The notes under the pieces were generated by a model. It had not been told where the DNA came from. It searched no databases and worked only from the letters and a program-made list of their open reading frames with translations. The position numbers were made by a program, and so were the translations under genes. From positions 264,391-328,390 of the forward strand of contig MU004203.1 of assembly GCA_010093605.1 (NCBI GenBank): a DNA stretch of 64,000 bases. Direction: 5' to 3'. The stretch's first letter is position 1. Every line of letters begins with the position of its first letter. Shown piece by piece: positions 54,638 through 64,000 of this stretch. The stretch is from Lophium mytilinum (Eukaryota > Ascomycota > Dothideomycetes > Mytilinidiales > Mytilinidiaceae).

Positions 54638-56782
54638 GACAGTTGTAGATGGGCTTGATTTTCTTCTCGGTCGGAGATCTAGTCATGTTTGGGTTGGGGC
54701 AAGTTAGTAGCTTATTCTGGTACGGGTTGGGGTGATGAGGGATATAATGAATCACAACGTCGAACTTCTCGAACAACACACAATCAGGTCATCACCCATC
54801 GCTCCAATCCCCAATCTCCCTGAACGGGCCCAACGTTTCGTCTAACTACGACTCCAGGAGCATGTGGTGTCTGCAAACTCCTCCCTCAACGCGCAGCTCC
54901 GCCGCCATCCGCGATTGGGTCCTCTACTAGCCAGCCTCGCCCCGCTTGCAACAACCCAGACGACCACGCCGGGCATGAAAAAAGTGGCACACTCACCAAG
55001 ATCTATCTTTTGCGGTGTCGTGTGTACACATGTCTGCCACTGCTTAGAGTGCTTCAACCGGTTTCCAGATAGCCCAACGCTAAAGGTTCTACCTCTTTTA
55101 CATTTCAAAAGATGTATTGAGGCACTCCAAACAGCGACAGACAAGTGTACAAGAGGCAAATGCGGGTTGAATGTGCCATCTTTTTCGTGCCCCGCGTGAC
55201 GACGTCGACCGCTCCAGCCTACGTCTGCAAATACAAAACGTTGCTCGCCGCGACGCAAAGACAGTACGGAGCAATGATTACTACTAGGGAAGTTTGCCGT
55301 AAGGAAATCGACGTCTTGTCGGACGAGGGCTATATGGAGGAATATCCGGCCTCGAAAGACGACGCAAAAGCTAACAAGGCGTAACCTAGCCGCCGTGCAT
55401 CTTACTGCATTCTCCGCAATCCGTCCTCCATTCATGTATCACCGGCTTAAGCGCCTCCTCTACGCAAGCAGCAAAGTCTAAGTCGAAGCGGTGACGGTCC
55501 GGCTAACTTGCAGCTCTTAAACAGCGCCATCACATGCGACTTGCTAGGTGTAGCAGGCTTCGCATTAGCTACCTTTGTAAAGAAAATTTCGCAACATCTA
55601 ACGATAGTAGGCTAAGATAATTCTCCAGACCAATTTCTCCTCTCCGCCTATCGTTGAAAAACGTGCACCCGCCGCTGTCAGAATTGGTTGCTAGACCAAA
55701 ACTGTACCAATACCTCATACTATTGGGCATCATCTCCCCAGCAAAGAAGGTAAACGTCTCTAATTCGCGCTGACACTACTCGAACGCGTGTTTGTTCTCA
55801 CGTCTCCGCACTTGGCACCCCATCACTTCAATCCCAACCGTCAGGATCCCAATGCTCCAACCTGCAACGTCGGCTTTGCCTCCGCTACGACACAATTCTT
55901 TCCTAGATTATCACCATACTGTCAATAACTGGTTGAATATGACAAGGCCCTCAGAAAGAGCGGGGCCTTCGAGCGGGGTTTTTAGTCGGGCTTGCAGATG
56001 AAAGTCATTTTGGAGGATAGGGGTGTGTTCCGGTGAAGCCGTATGATTTTGCGGAGATCCGACCCTGGTCGATTCAAAGGTATGTTCATAAACTGAGGAA
56101 CGTAGTTCATCCTGAACCGAGACATGCAGTGACATGCAAGAATCACCTAGGCACGCTAGGGTGCTAGGGTTTTGATGGGGCCAGCCGCTAGTCTTGATTC
56201 TCTAGGCGTGACTAAATCTCCACGCGAAACATTCACCATTTCTCGCTTAAAAGTGACACTCGGTTTTGGGTGAACTACGTCCTAAGAGCAGTCATGAATA
56301 ATATGCGGCCCAGTTGCTAGGGCCAACTACTTAATTAGAAATCATAGTGCATGAGCAGTATATTTGTAGTAGCAACGCTACCCCGGACTCTCTCCAGACT
56401 TGCGGGGTACGAACTCGACCCTTTTGCGGGGGAACTAAACATACCGCTCTGTCCCCTTTCGACTCCTTTAGGTAACGGCCACTTGATAAACTTTGAAGAT
56501 GCATCAAATCCACCTCTTCTTCACGCTTCCCCGCTTCTTAGGTTACTTAGAAGCCTCGACCATGACGACTTCAATGATTCCCCAGTTCCGCTTTTCGTCA
56601 TGGACAAAGCTACGTCCGTGGTGTGGGAGCATCGCCTTGGAGGAGTATAAGTAACTCCTCAAATGTCCTCGAATCCTTTCACCTCAGACAGCATCAAGAG
56701 CTCTTCTTACTACCGCTCCTCACATCCTCATCCAATTTGAACTTCGTTACAACTCTGCTGCGATCTCCTTCACCATCTCAAC
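54638..56782. other. 2.1-kb gene-poor region
   Basis: A Cys/His-containing frame near 54864-55199 (FCGVVCTHVCHCLECFNRFP) is reminiscent of zinc-finger sequence but does not fit a clean pattern. It may be a remnant related to the upstream C2H2 gene. The last 140 bases are the calpain-like gene's promoter and leader. Confidence 0.35.
56646..56651 (+). promoter_or_regulatory. TATA box of the calpain-like gene
   Basis: TATAAG lies 132-137 bases upstream of the ATG inside a short palindrome (GGAGTATAAGTAACTCC). A CT-rich leader follows. Confidence 0.45.
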
Positions 56783-58441
56783 ATGATGAACCACAGAGAC
56801 TCCAAGGCCAACAGCGTCCCAGCCGGCACCATCGATCCATACGTTCTCGCCGAAGCGCTCATCGGACGCAAGATTGACAGAAGCCCCTTGACCCCGGCTT
56901 CGACCACCAACGGCGATATCCAGTCCGGCTATGAAGATCTCGTCGATGTGAAGCATGATACCCTGCGTTCCGCCGAAGGTCTCGAACCCGACGAGCCGCC
57001 CAAGAACGTCCACGTCGGCTGCATCAACCCCTATGCCCTGGTCGAGGCTCTTCTTGGCCGAAAGATCGATAAATGCTCCATGAACTCGGTGCGGATTCTC
57101 TCCGACGTTCTGCAGACCGATTACGATGAGCTCTTCGACTTGAAGTTCAATTCTTGCCTCCACGCCGGATTGAGGCTCAACGAAGAAGACCGCAACGCGG
57201 AAGAGCTGGACGAGAAGGATATGAAGATCCTGAACGAAGAGGATCTCGAGACTCCCGACCTCTCCCAGGTCCGCAAGACCGAGGACCTTGAAAAGCTCGG
57301 ATTGAAGGACATCCTTCAAACCCAGGTCAAGATGGCCCGCATGCAGAACGGCAAGCTCCGCCTGGTTTTGAACGCTCAAGACATGGGCAAGAGGGTCTCC
57401 AACAGCGAGGTGACCGAGACCCTCAACGAGATGGCTCTTCCCTTCAGAATGGATAAGGGCCAGTGGGTTCCCCCCAACGGCTCTTGGCAGGACATGTACC
57501 AGGGCTGGGCCGATGCCAGGCGCATGATGAAGGGCCTTGATAAGTTCCACATCGGAGAGCCATTCGGTATCGGGGAGAGGATGAGGATGCACATGAACCT
57601 CGACCCTCGCGACACCTGCTCCATCAACAAGTTCGACGACCCCGTCCAGGGAGCGGTCGGGAACAGCTGGCTGATCGCAGCCCTCTTCTCCGTGTTCTGG
57701 GCCAACCCCTCGATCATCAACCGCCGCACCCAGTCTTCAACCCATCACGGTGGGCAGGACCAGGACCACCAGAACCAGGACGGTAGGAAGAAGCGCGTCT
57801 TCACCGTCAAGTTCCACGACCGAGGCGGGGACAACAACGCCCCAAGCGGCAAGGTGGATGTCAACTACGAGATCCCCGTCAACAACTCAAACCACGAACC
57901 CATCTATGCCCGCGCCAGCGATGGGTGCGAGATCTGGCCCATGCTATACGAGAAGGCTTTCGCCAAGTGGGCGACAGGCAACTCCTCGGACCGTCCCGAC
58001 ATCACCCAGATCCACAACGGCGACCCAATAAAAGCAATGGCGCAAATCAACGGCAAGCAGCCCCAGTACTTCTTCACTGAGGACCGCCCCGCGCATGAGC
58101 TGATCGGCTTGGTCCGGTCTTGCTCCGTCAACTTCAAGACTATCAACCCGATGTGCGCCTACACCCACGCCTCCGGACACGTCTACCGTGGAAGCAACCT
58201 CGTCGCCAACCATGCCTACTCCGTCTTGGGTTGGTCCGCGGTTGGGCAGAAGCAGTACATCATCCTTCGAAACCCGTGGGGTGTCACTGAGCCCATCAGC
58301 TTGACTAGCTACCCAGGTCTGTTGACTGAAGTCGAGCCTGAGCTCTGGCGTCCGGCTTCCCTCCTCGATCGCGGAGGCGTGTTGGCATTGGAGGCGTCGG
58401 CTTTCAAGGAATACTTCTGCTGCGTTGGTACGGCTAAGTAA
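56783..58441 (+). CDS. Calpain-like protein with Ser in place of the catalytic Cys
   Basis: This is an intronless 552-aa frame from MMNHRDSKANSVPAGTIDPY; a second ATG follows at once. The C-terminal 280 residues match the papain-like calpain core. DDPVQGAVGNSWLIAALFSV is the active-site block, but the residue that is Cys in active calpains (QGxxGDCW) is Ser295 (codon AGC at 57665). The other two triad positions are present: His477 in VANHAYSVLGW and Asn497 in ILRNPWGVTEP. The region between carries KVDVNYEIPVN and EIWPMLYEKAFAKWATG, also typical. Proteolysis is therefore unlikely; a binding or regulatory role is inferred. The N-terminus has a 64-residue internal duplication (residues about 16-60 and 80-124). 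Base composition is C-rich and even, and nothing suggests decay. Confidence 0.9.
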   Translation: MMNHRDSKANSVPAGTIDPYVLAEALIGRKIDRSPLTPASTTNGDIQSGYEDLVDVKHDTLRSAEGLEPDEPPKNVHVGCINPYALVEALLGRKIDKCSMNSVRILSDVLQTDYDELFDLKFNSCLHAGLRLNEEDRNAEELDEKDMKILNEEDLETPDLSQVRKTEDLEKLGLKDILQTQVKMARMQNGKLRLVLNAQDMGKRVSNSEVTETLNEMALPFRMDKGQWVPPNGSWQDMYQGWADARRMMKGLDKFHIGEPFGIGERMRMHMNLDPRDTCSINKFDDPVQGAVGNSWLIAALFSVFWANPSIINRRTQSSTHHGGQDQDHQNQDGRKKRVFTVKFHDRGGDNNAPSGKVDVNYEIPVNNSNHEPIYARASDGCEIWPMLYEKAFAKWATGNSSDRPDITQIHNGDPIKAMAQINGKQPQYFFTEDRPAHELIGLVRSCSVNFKTINPMCAYTHASGHVYRGSNLVANHAYSVLGWSAVGQKQYIILRNPWGVTEPISLTSYPGLLTEVEPELWRPASLLDRGGVLALEASAFKEYFCCVGTAK

Positions 58442-59436
58442 AAGAAAAGTGTTGAATCTCATGGCGAAACGCTGGTTTTACAGTGAGATTGGGGCCTTCG
58501 ATTCATTCCACATTCCTTTTGCTAGGCGGTATTGCTTCTGAATGGTTGAGATGGATGATTGCCTTGGATGTCGTCCGTTTGAATGATAGCAGACCGGCAG
58601 ACTGAATGGTCGAAACGGTACGTAATATGTTGAGAATTTAGTTACAACTTAATAGAAATTGATTGCATGGTTTTACAAGCAGGCTGATCATGTGCTACTT
58701 CACTTCATATCTCTCGTTGGGGATTTGTATCCGTCTCATACTTACAATGGAAAGCTACACATAGTCCTGGGACTGTACGCCTGAGCTGCCCATGCGAGAC
58801 TAGTGTCTGACCCTTAACTCCAAATTGCCACCAATAACGAGTGTCCTTATGGAGAACGCAGTTGCGGTGGGGGAAGCGTGGGGCCAGGAGTTTAGGAAGA
58901 CATTGAGAGAGGGATTTAATGTGAGACCACGATTTAGGAAGCTATTGTGGAAGTGGAACTGGTTTTGGGGGGGTGGTGAGCTAAGGAACCGCGGTGGTGA
59001 CGACAGTTGTGGTTTTTGAAGTGGACAACGTGGACGTGGCGTTTGCAATTGTTGGGTGCGACCCATTTGAAGTTCGTGCAGTGTTCTAATAGGCTGGGTA
59101 GGTTGGACGTTGCCAAGGGTTGGTGGTGTAGTTGAGACGTGTGTGGTTATTCCTCAAATGCAGAGAGCGTCGTTTAGAGAAGCTGAAAAACTCGTAGGCA
59201 AAAAGCTGCATTTTAATGGTGTCTGGGAGTTCAGTCAGTGTGCGTTGAAATGAGTACAGGTGTCCCGTACAATCTCAATTCTGATCGATAATAATGAGAA
59301 AATGTCCCTTAAAAGGGTATGTGCGATATCAAGTCAGTAGCTGATCTGAGATGACTATGGGTGTTCAAATACACTTGATTTTACAATTATGTACCTTAAC
59401 ACAAACCTTTGTTCAAACAGATCTTGAGTCGTGCAC
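58442..59436. other. Convergent intergenic region
   Basis: This is a 995-base gap between two 3' ends. Short frames on both strands around 58800-59116 lack any resemblance to known proteins. No repeats were seen. Confidence 0.35.
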
Positions 59437-60446
59437 TTAAACATCGAATTGCTTGATATCAGGCATCATACCTAACCCACCTCCGCCGGTGCCTCTCACC
59501 CCTTGCGCAAGACCCTTTCCGCCGACTCCCGCCTCGCCTTCTGTCACACCTCCAGCACTCCGATCCTTGACATGCTTCCTGAGAAGACTAAGGACTCTCG
59601 AGTTTCGCCAGCGCGAAGGTACCGGTCGGTACGCTGGCTTGAATGTGCCAACGGTCTGTGCCCACTCTCCAGTTCCAGGCGCCCTCTTCCATTCATCCTG
59701 AAGTGCTGGCGCATCGCCCTGTGCAGAAGAGGTAGCCATGTCAGGACCCGAGCCCTCGGCGTATTCTTGTGATGTTGGGGTCGGCTGTTGGGTAGCCCAG
59801 TAGTAGATATCCCAGTCATTCTCGTCAAGGAATAGATCGTATTGTTGGAGCTGCTGTGGTGTCATTTGCGCAAGGTTGGCGTCCGCGAAGGTGGAGAGGA
59901 GTAGGTCACTTTCGAGAGTCCCCCGTTTGCGACTCTGATCTAGAAGTACGAAAAGGATGTTAGCGAGTGTATTGTATGTACGCCGCAGATTGAGAGCAAT
60001 AGTAACGGACATAATAACCTCGCGCGGGTCGTATTCGAATCCTCTCCAGTCCGTCTCAAAGGTTCCACCTTGAACTTAGCGCCCTCCATTTCTCCTACCC
60101 CTAGCTCTGCGTTGGAGCCACTTGCTTCGGAGCCAGATTGTGTACCACCGGTCATACGCTCGGTGTTCTCGGGAACCGAGTCCTTGGGATTGAAGTCTGG
60201 GTTGACCGAACTTAGGAACTCGGGTGGGGGTGCGTCCTTGCCTACACTCGGCATCTCGTTCGCAATTGTGGAGTTGGTGTTGGTCATATGAGGGTTGGTG
60301 GCTTTCTCAGCTTGCTTTTTCCTGTAGTCCTCTGTGGTGTCGTTGCCGCGATCATTGACGTTGAAGCGGGGAGTGTATGAGGAGAAAGGGCGAGAGAATG
60401 TCGCGAGGGCCCGAGAAGAACGGAGGACAAGTCGAGCGGAGGCCAT
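59437..60446 (-). CDS. SDH5: Succinate dehydrogenase assembly factor 2 (SDHAF2/Sdh5), mitochondrial
   Basis: Exons 60446-60011 and 59939-59437 join in frame to 312 aa. The N-terminus [20 protein letters not shown] is a clear mitochondrial presequence. A low-complexity stretch follows. The conserved core is split by the intron: [60 protein letters not shown]. These are the diagnostic blocks of the SDHAF2/Sdh5/CptB family. The protein promotes covalent attachment of FAD to the Sdh1 flavoprotein of complex II in the matrix. The C-terminal 130 residues are a Gly/Ser-rich extension with a [20 protein letters not shown] block, longer than in yeast but usual for filamentous fungi. The donor is GTCCGT, a weak but in-phase site. 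Confidence 0.94.
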
Positions 60447-61813
60447 GGTTTTGATAGAAGCAATTGAGAGCTCGAAATGAGGTCGATCCGTTGAAGTGAT
60501 GAGGAAAGAATGGTGGTTGAAGCTCTTCGGATAGAACAAATAATGATGACTTCATATGATCCTCGGTTCGTCCACTAGTTTCGCTGACATAATACGCCAT
60601 ATAGCAAACTTTCCATCAACAACCACAACACATGCTGCTTCATAGATCAAGAATTCGCATGTCGACGGTAGCCGCTGTCCGGGCATGCCGAATAGCGTCG
60701 GAGGGCTTGCAACGCCGTCAGTGCGGTGGCAACGACGCAGGAGTAAGACTTGTATCAATCTTCTCCTTTTAGAATAATCTCATCTCGATGCAACGGTTTG
60801 ATCCAGCGTTCTGGGTATTTAGTAGCATTTGACTCTCTTTCAAAGCTGTATCTCTATTTGGTTCACTTCTCTTACTGTCTCGATTTCCTTTGTGATCTCT
60901 CTATCGGTATAGTCTTCATTCCTGAGGTTTACTACTGTTTGCGGATTGCAAACCCCCTCTGATATTTCCGGCTTTGCGGGAGAAAGACCAACCTCCTCTC
61001 TTAAATCAAGACTGCAATCACATGAGTATGAATCTGGCCCCTTCCGGGTCAAGAGTGGCGTTAAAAGTGCCGAACGGTGCGGCCCGCACCGCGTGGAGGG
61101 ATCTTTACTATCCCTACTCACACTCCGCATGGACCCTTGGACCCCAAAGAGCGTATGCCCGTCGGAGTTTGCCCAGCGCTGGAGCGATCTTTTGTCTTAA
61201 TCGTTGTCGTAGGCCAAACAATAGCGATTGTGTTGCACCGTTACATCATAACGTGAGGAATGTGACAGAGGCTGGATCTGAGTCTGTTTGCGGAATTTAT
61301 ACCCGCCACCCAATGGCACGCTTCGCGACGAACTTCCCAGCCTCTCACTATTTGCTGCGATGTTTGACATGTTGGCAACGTTTGTTAGGTTTTCAAACAC
61401 TGCAGTCACGGGAAAGGGTCTCTTCCCCCAGCATTCCACATCTGGGGCTAAAGTTAGAACCACCGCCGGCTAAGGAATGGTATCAGGAAACTGGAGGCTG
61501 GATGGAATCGAGAGAGGTCACGCCGCCGAGTATATATCCTCGGAACATGTTTGTTTTCCATGTTTGTTTCCTGCATCATCGTGCATTGCATCGTTTCATA
61601 TTTGCCCACTGCATTACCGACCTGCACGTTATCTGCAAGGTACCTTTTGCCTCATCACGCGTCCTTGCCGCTTCCACTTGCTCCCTGCACCTACCAACCA
61701 TCTGGTAAATACCTTCACTACGCTCACACGTGAAAGAGGCGTGTCTCATCTTCATGGCCTCTGTACTCCGACCGCAAATTGATCTCTCAATGCGGCCAGC
61801 TAACAACAAAGAA
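60447..61813. other. Divergent intergenic region and probable wetA leader
   Basis: This is 1.37 kb between SDH5 and wetA. A TATA-like TATATATCC lies at about 61530. A 244-codon plus-strand open frame at 60974-61708 has no resemblance to known proteins and probably is leader or chance. Confidence 0.4.
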
Positions 61814-63430
61814 ATGCATCTGTTCGAGCCGTATGATGATCTCTTTGATCAGTACGTTGAGACAGACCTGCTCCATTTCAGTGACAATACACTGGAACAG
61901 CCCAGTTCCGACGACTTAGCAGGTCTTTTTGAGGACCCATCATCGAATGGGAGCGACTTCGTCGAAGCCTCGCCTATGCCGAGGAGGGAGGCAAGGACTG
62001 ACGAGGCTTGGCATCAGGCTCTGCGACACCTCGAACAAAACCCAGCCTCGCCCGCGCTGCAGGACTATCAGTCTTCCGTTTACCCTGAATCTCGCGGAAG
62101 GGCTTCGGCTTCTGACCCCGAGATCTTCAGTGTAGACGAACTGTTCAGTCCTCTACCAGAATCGTATTCTCGCATTTCTTCATCCACTCCCACGACTCCT
62201 ACACCATCCGTACCAAAAGGCAAATCGAGAGCCGTGGCAAGCATTGCTCAGCCAATTGCTCGCAGATTTGCCAACGGAATACGAAAAGCGACTCGAAAGC
62301 TAAGCGTCTCACCCAATCTGCCCAAGATGATGCGACCATCTCAGTATCGCTCCAGCAGCCATCACGACGTCTGGGCAAAGCGAATCGACACCACACCAGA
62401 TGTATACAATCTACAAATACACAGCAATGGAATACCAGTACCACCGCCCCGATCTGCGAAGCTCTCTCAGACTCAAATCTCGACTTCATTCATCTCAAAT
62501 TGCGACGACTTCAGCCTCTCCGCGACAGTTGCCAACGGCTTCGAAGACTCCAAACACGACCTCAACGACCAGTCAAATTACCAATTGACTCCTCTCTCAT
62601 CACCAACGATAGACCACAACTCCGGTCATCGTCAGGCTTCCTTCAACTCTACGAATGACCACATTTCCTCGAGCTACTTCGGCCACCAGCTGAGCAATGA
62701 GGCTCTTTCAGCCTTGCAAACCCCGCCCCCATCTCACAGACTCCCAATCGCCGCGTGGGGTCCCGATACAAGCGAGAACTTTGATTTCAATCTCCCAGCC
62801 TCGCCGGACTTTTCTCAATCCCAGAAGCCACAAGCATGGTGGCCCTCTGGTAGCGCGCCTCAGCCTTCCTCGGCCGCTTATCACCAATCGCGAACCGAAA
62901 GTTCAGGCATGGGCTTCGACAGTGTCCCCGCCTCTGGCCTTGGAATCTCCTGTGATTTGAGCGGCTTTGGTGAGCCGGCTGCCTCTGCGTCGGGCTATGG
63001 CGTCCCTGCTGCGCAGCTCTACACGTACGCGAATCCAATGCCGCCAGCGCATGCGTACATTGCGACCACGCCGTCTTCGAGATCGCCTTCGAGCTCCCCT
63101 CCGCCTCATCGTATCTCGAATCGGAGAACATCATCCAGACATCGGCAACACAGTGGTCCTCACCATCGTCGTAAATCGAGTAACTCGAGCAATTCGGCCC
63201 CACGACCTGCCTCGGTGGGATTTGTGAACTTCACCCCGGATGATAGCCGCAAGATCTTGACAGGTGTCGCCCCGAGCGGCTCGTCGAAAACAAAGGCTAG
63301 AAGAGAGAAAGAAGCAGCTGAGCGGAGGAGGAAACTTAGCCAAGCCGCTACAAGAGCGATCATGGATGCAGGAGGGGATCTGGCAGAGCTGGAGAGAGAA
63401 GGTTTGTTATGTTTAGCAGCAGAAGAGTAG
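61814..63430 (+). CDS. wetA: WetA, conidial maturation regulator
   Basis: This is a single exon of 538 aa from MHLFEPYDDLFDQYVETDLL; in-frame ATGs at 61790 and earlier are alternatives, but WetA proteins begin near this block. The long middle is Ser/Pro-rich with little order, including RRFANGIRKATRKLSVSPNL. The C-terminus is the diagnostic conserved region: VGFVNFTPDDSRKILTGVAP, SGSSKTKARREKEAAERRRK, AATRAIMDAGGDLAELEREG and LLCLAAEE. In Aspergillus, WetA acts after BrlA and AbaA and is needed for wall layering and trehalose loading of maturing conidia, so the organism probably makes conidia. The C-terminal region contains a basic helix that may bind DNA. Confidence 0.93.
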   Translation: MHLFEPYDDLFDQYVETDLLHFSDNTLEQPSSDDLAGLFEDPSSNGSDFVEASPMPRREARTDEAWHQALRHLEQNPASPALQDYQSSVYPESRGRASASDPEIFSVDELFSPLPESYSRISSSTPTTPTPSVPKGKSRAVASIAQPIARRFANGIRKATRKLSVSPNLPKMMRPSQYRSSSHHDVWAKRIDTTPDVYNLQIHSNGIPVPPPRSAKLSQTQISTSFISNCDDFSLSATVANGFEDSKHDLNDQSNYQLTPLSSPTIDHNSGHRQASFNSTNDHISSSYFGHQLSNEALSALQTPPPSHRLPIAAWGPDTSENFDFNLPASPDFSQSQKPQAWWPSGSAPQPSSAAYHQSRTESSGMGFDSVPASGLGISCDLSGFGEPAASASGYGVPAAQLYTYANPMPPAHAYIATTPSSRSPSSSPPPHRISNRRTSSRHRQHSGPHHRRKSSNSSNSAPRPASVGFVNFTPDDSRKILTGVAPSGSSKTKARREKEAAERRRKLSQAATRAIMDAGGDLAELEREGLLCLAAEE

Positions 63431-64000
63431 AAACTCTCATTGCACTGTCCCACAAGTGGAGGCGGGTTCTTCTTGTAATGATTGTAGCGTATATCACGCT
63501 TCTTCGATGTTGGTGGTTTTGGCGTTTGGGCTTTGTTTTGTGGTACAGTCTTGGTTCATTTGCCTAGGAGAGTAATGCGTACAGACAATATGAGAAGCAT
63601 ACATACTACATTATATTTTCACGAGGGGTTTAGATCTCTACCTTCTCTGTGAGGCACCAAGAACGTCTCAGTTTATTGTGAATATCTAATACTATATAAG
63701 GGTAGCCAATCGGGGTCAAGCAAGTGTGCATATCCCTTCGACTAGCTACTTCATCCACGTTTATATGATGTGACAACCGAAAACTTATCGAATAGGTCTC
63801 TTAAAGTTTGACTGGGCGGCTCTTGCATCCTCTTCCTAATGTGGTAATCCTCAGTGCACGGGCCAGCCTGGCTCGGCTCTTTCTCACTTGCCAGACAAGT
63901 TCCTTTCCCATCCTCTTCACAACAAACATCCATCGTCCAACATTGCTTTCAGCGGGAGGTTTCTGTCTCATCAAAAGCCTTTAATTGTGAGCGATTTGAG
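63431..64000. other. Downstream flank of wetA
   Basis: The last 570 bases hold the wetA 3' flank and a short leftward frame (63751-63933) with no recognised family. A gene may continue beyond the window edge. Confidence 0.3.

Noticed and set aside
60974-61708. 244-codon plus-strand open frame upstream of wetA
   Set aside because: The translation has no resemblance to known proteins and is rich in Cys, His and Arg, as chance frames are; it fits better as wetA promoter or leader.

Overview
The window looks like nuclear DNA of a filamentous ascomycete (Pezizomycotina). The evidence is many genes broken by short GT-AG introns of about 50-80 nt with TGCTAAC-like branch sites, two HET-domain (heterokaryon incompatibility) genes, a WetA conidiation regulator, an ENA-type sodium P-type ATPase, a fungal half zinc-cluster protein and GPI or serine-rich cell-surface proteins. 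I saw no tRNA, rRNA, CRISPR array, LTR element or transposase gene. The only mobile element with good support is a 248-bp MITE-like inverted-repeat element.

Layout. 0-4.5 kb: two poorly supported hypothetical genes and a 13-bp minisatellite. 4.5-16 kb: a conserved fungal protein (minus), a GPI-type wall protein (minus), a HET protein (plus), an 804-aa secreted Apple/Ser-rich/carbohydrate-binding protein with a 27-nt coding minisatellite (minus) and a 208-aa secreted protein (minus). 16-25 kb: a DUF1989 protein, mitochondrial ribosomal protein uS7m with a MITE in its promoter, and a universal-stress-protein-domain protein (all plus). 25-42 kb: a second HET protein (plus), dynactin subunit 6 and a SIT4-associated (SAPS) protein (both minus), and VPS60 and the ENA ATPase (plus), with three 194-bp tandem repeats after ENA. 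42-52 kb: a 182-aa protein (minus), an Erv25/p24 cargo receptor (minus) divergent from a half zinc-cluster protein (plus), an SDR dehydrogenase (minus) and an amidohydrolase-type decarboxylase (minus). 52-64 kb: a C2H2 zinc-finger candidate (plus), a calpain-like protein with serine in place of the catalytic cysteine (plus), SDHAF2/Sdh5 (minus) and WetA (plus).

How the genes relate. This is mostly ordinary housekeeping content (ER-Golgi transport, ESCRT, dynactin, mitochondrial translation, complex II assembly, phosphatase regulation, Na+ efflux) mixed with surface, recognition and developmental genes. It is not a recognisable biosynthetic cluster. The features most worth a second look are the calpain-like pseudoprotease with a duplicated N-terminus, the MITE beside a nearby element-free copy of its target sequence, the tandem arrays after ENA and at the 3' end of the zinc-cluster gene, the inverted-repeat element touching the decarboxylase promoter, and a repeated switch from C-rich to G-rich coding strand inside many genes. 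Splice sites were placed by eye from GT/AG, reading-frame continuity and recognised protein motifs; no transcript data were available.
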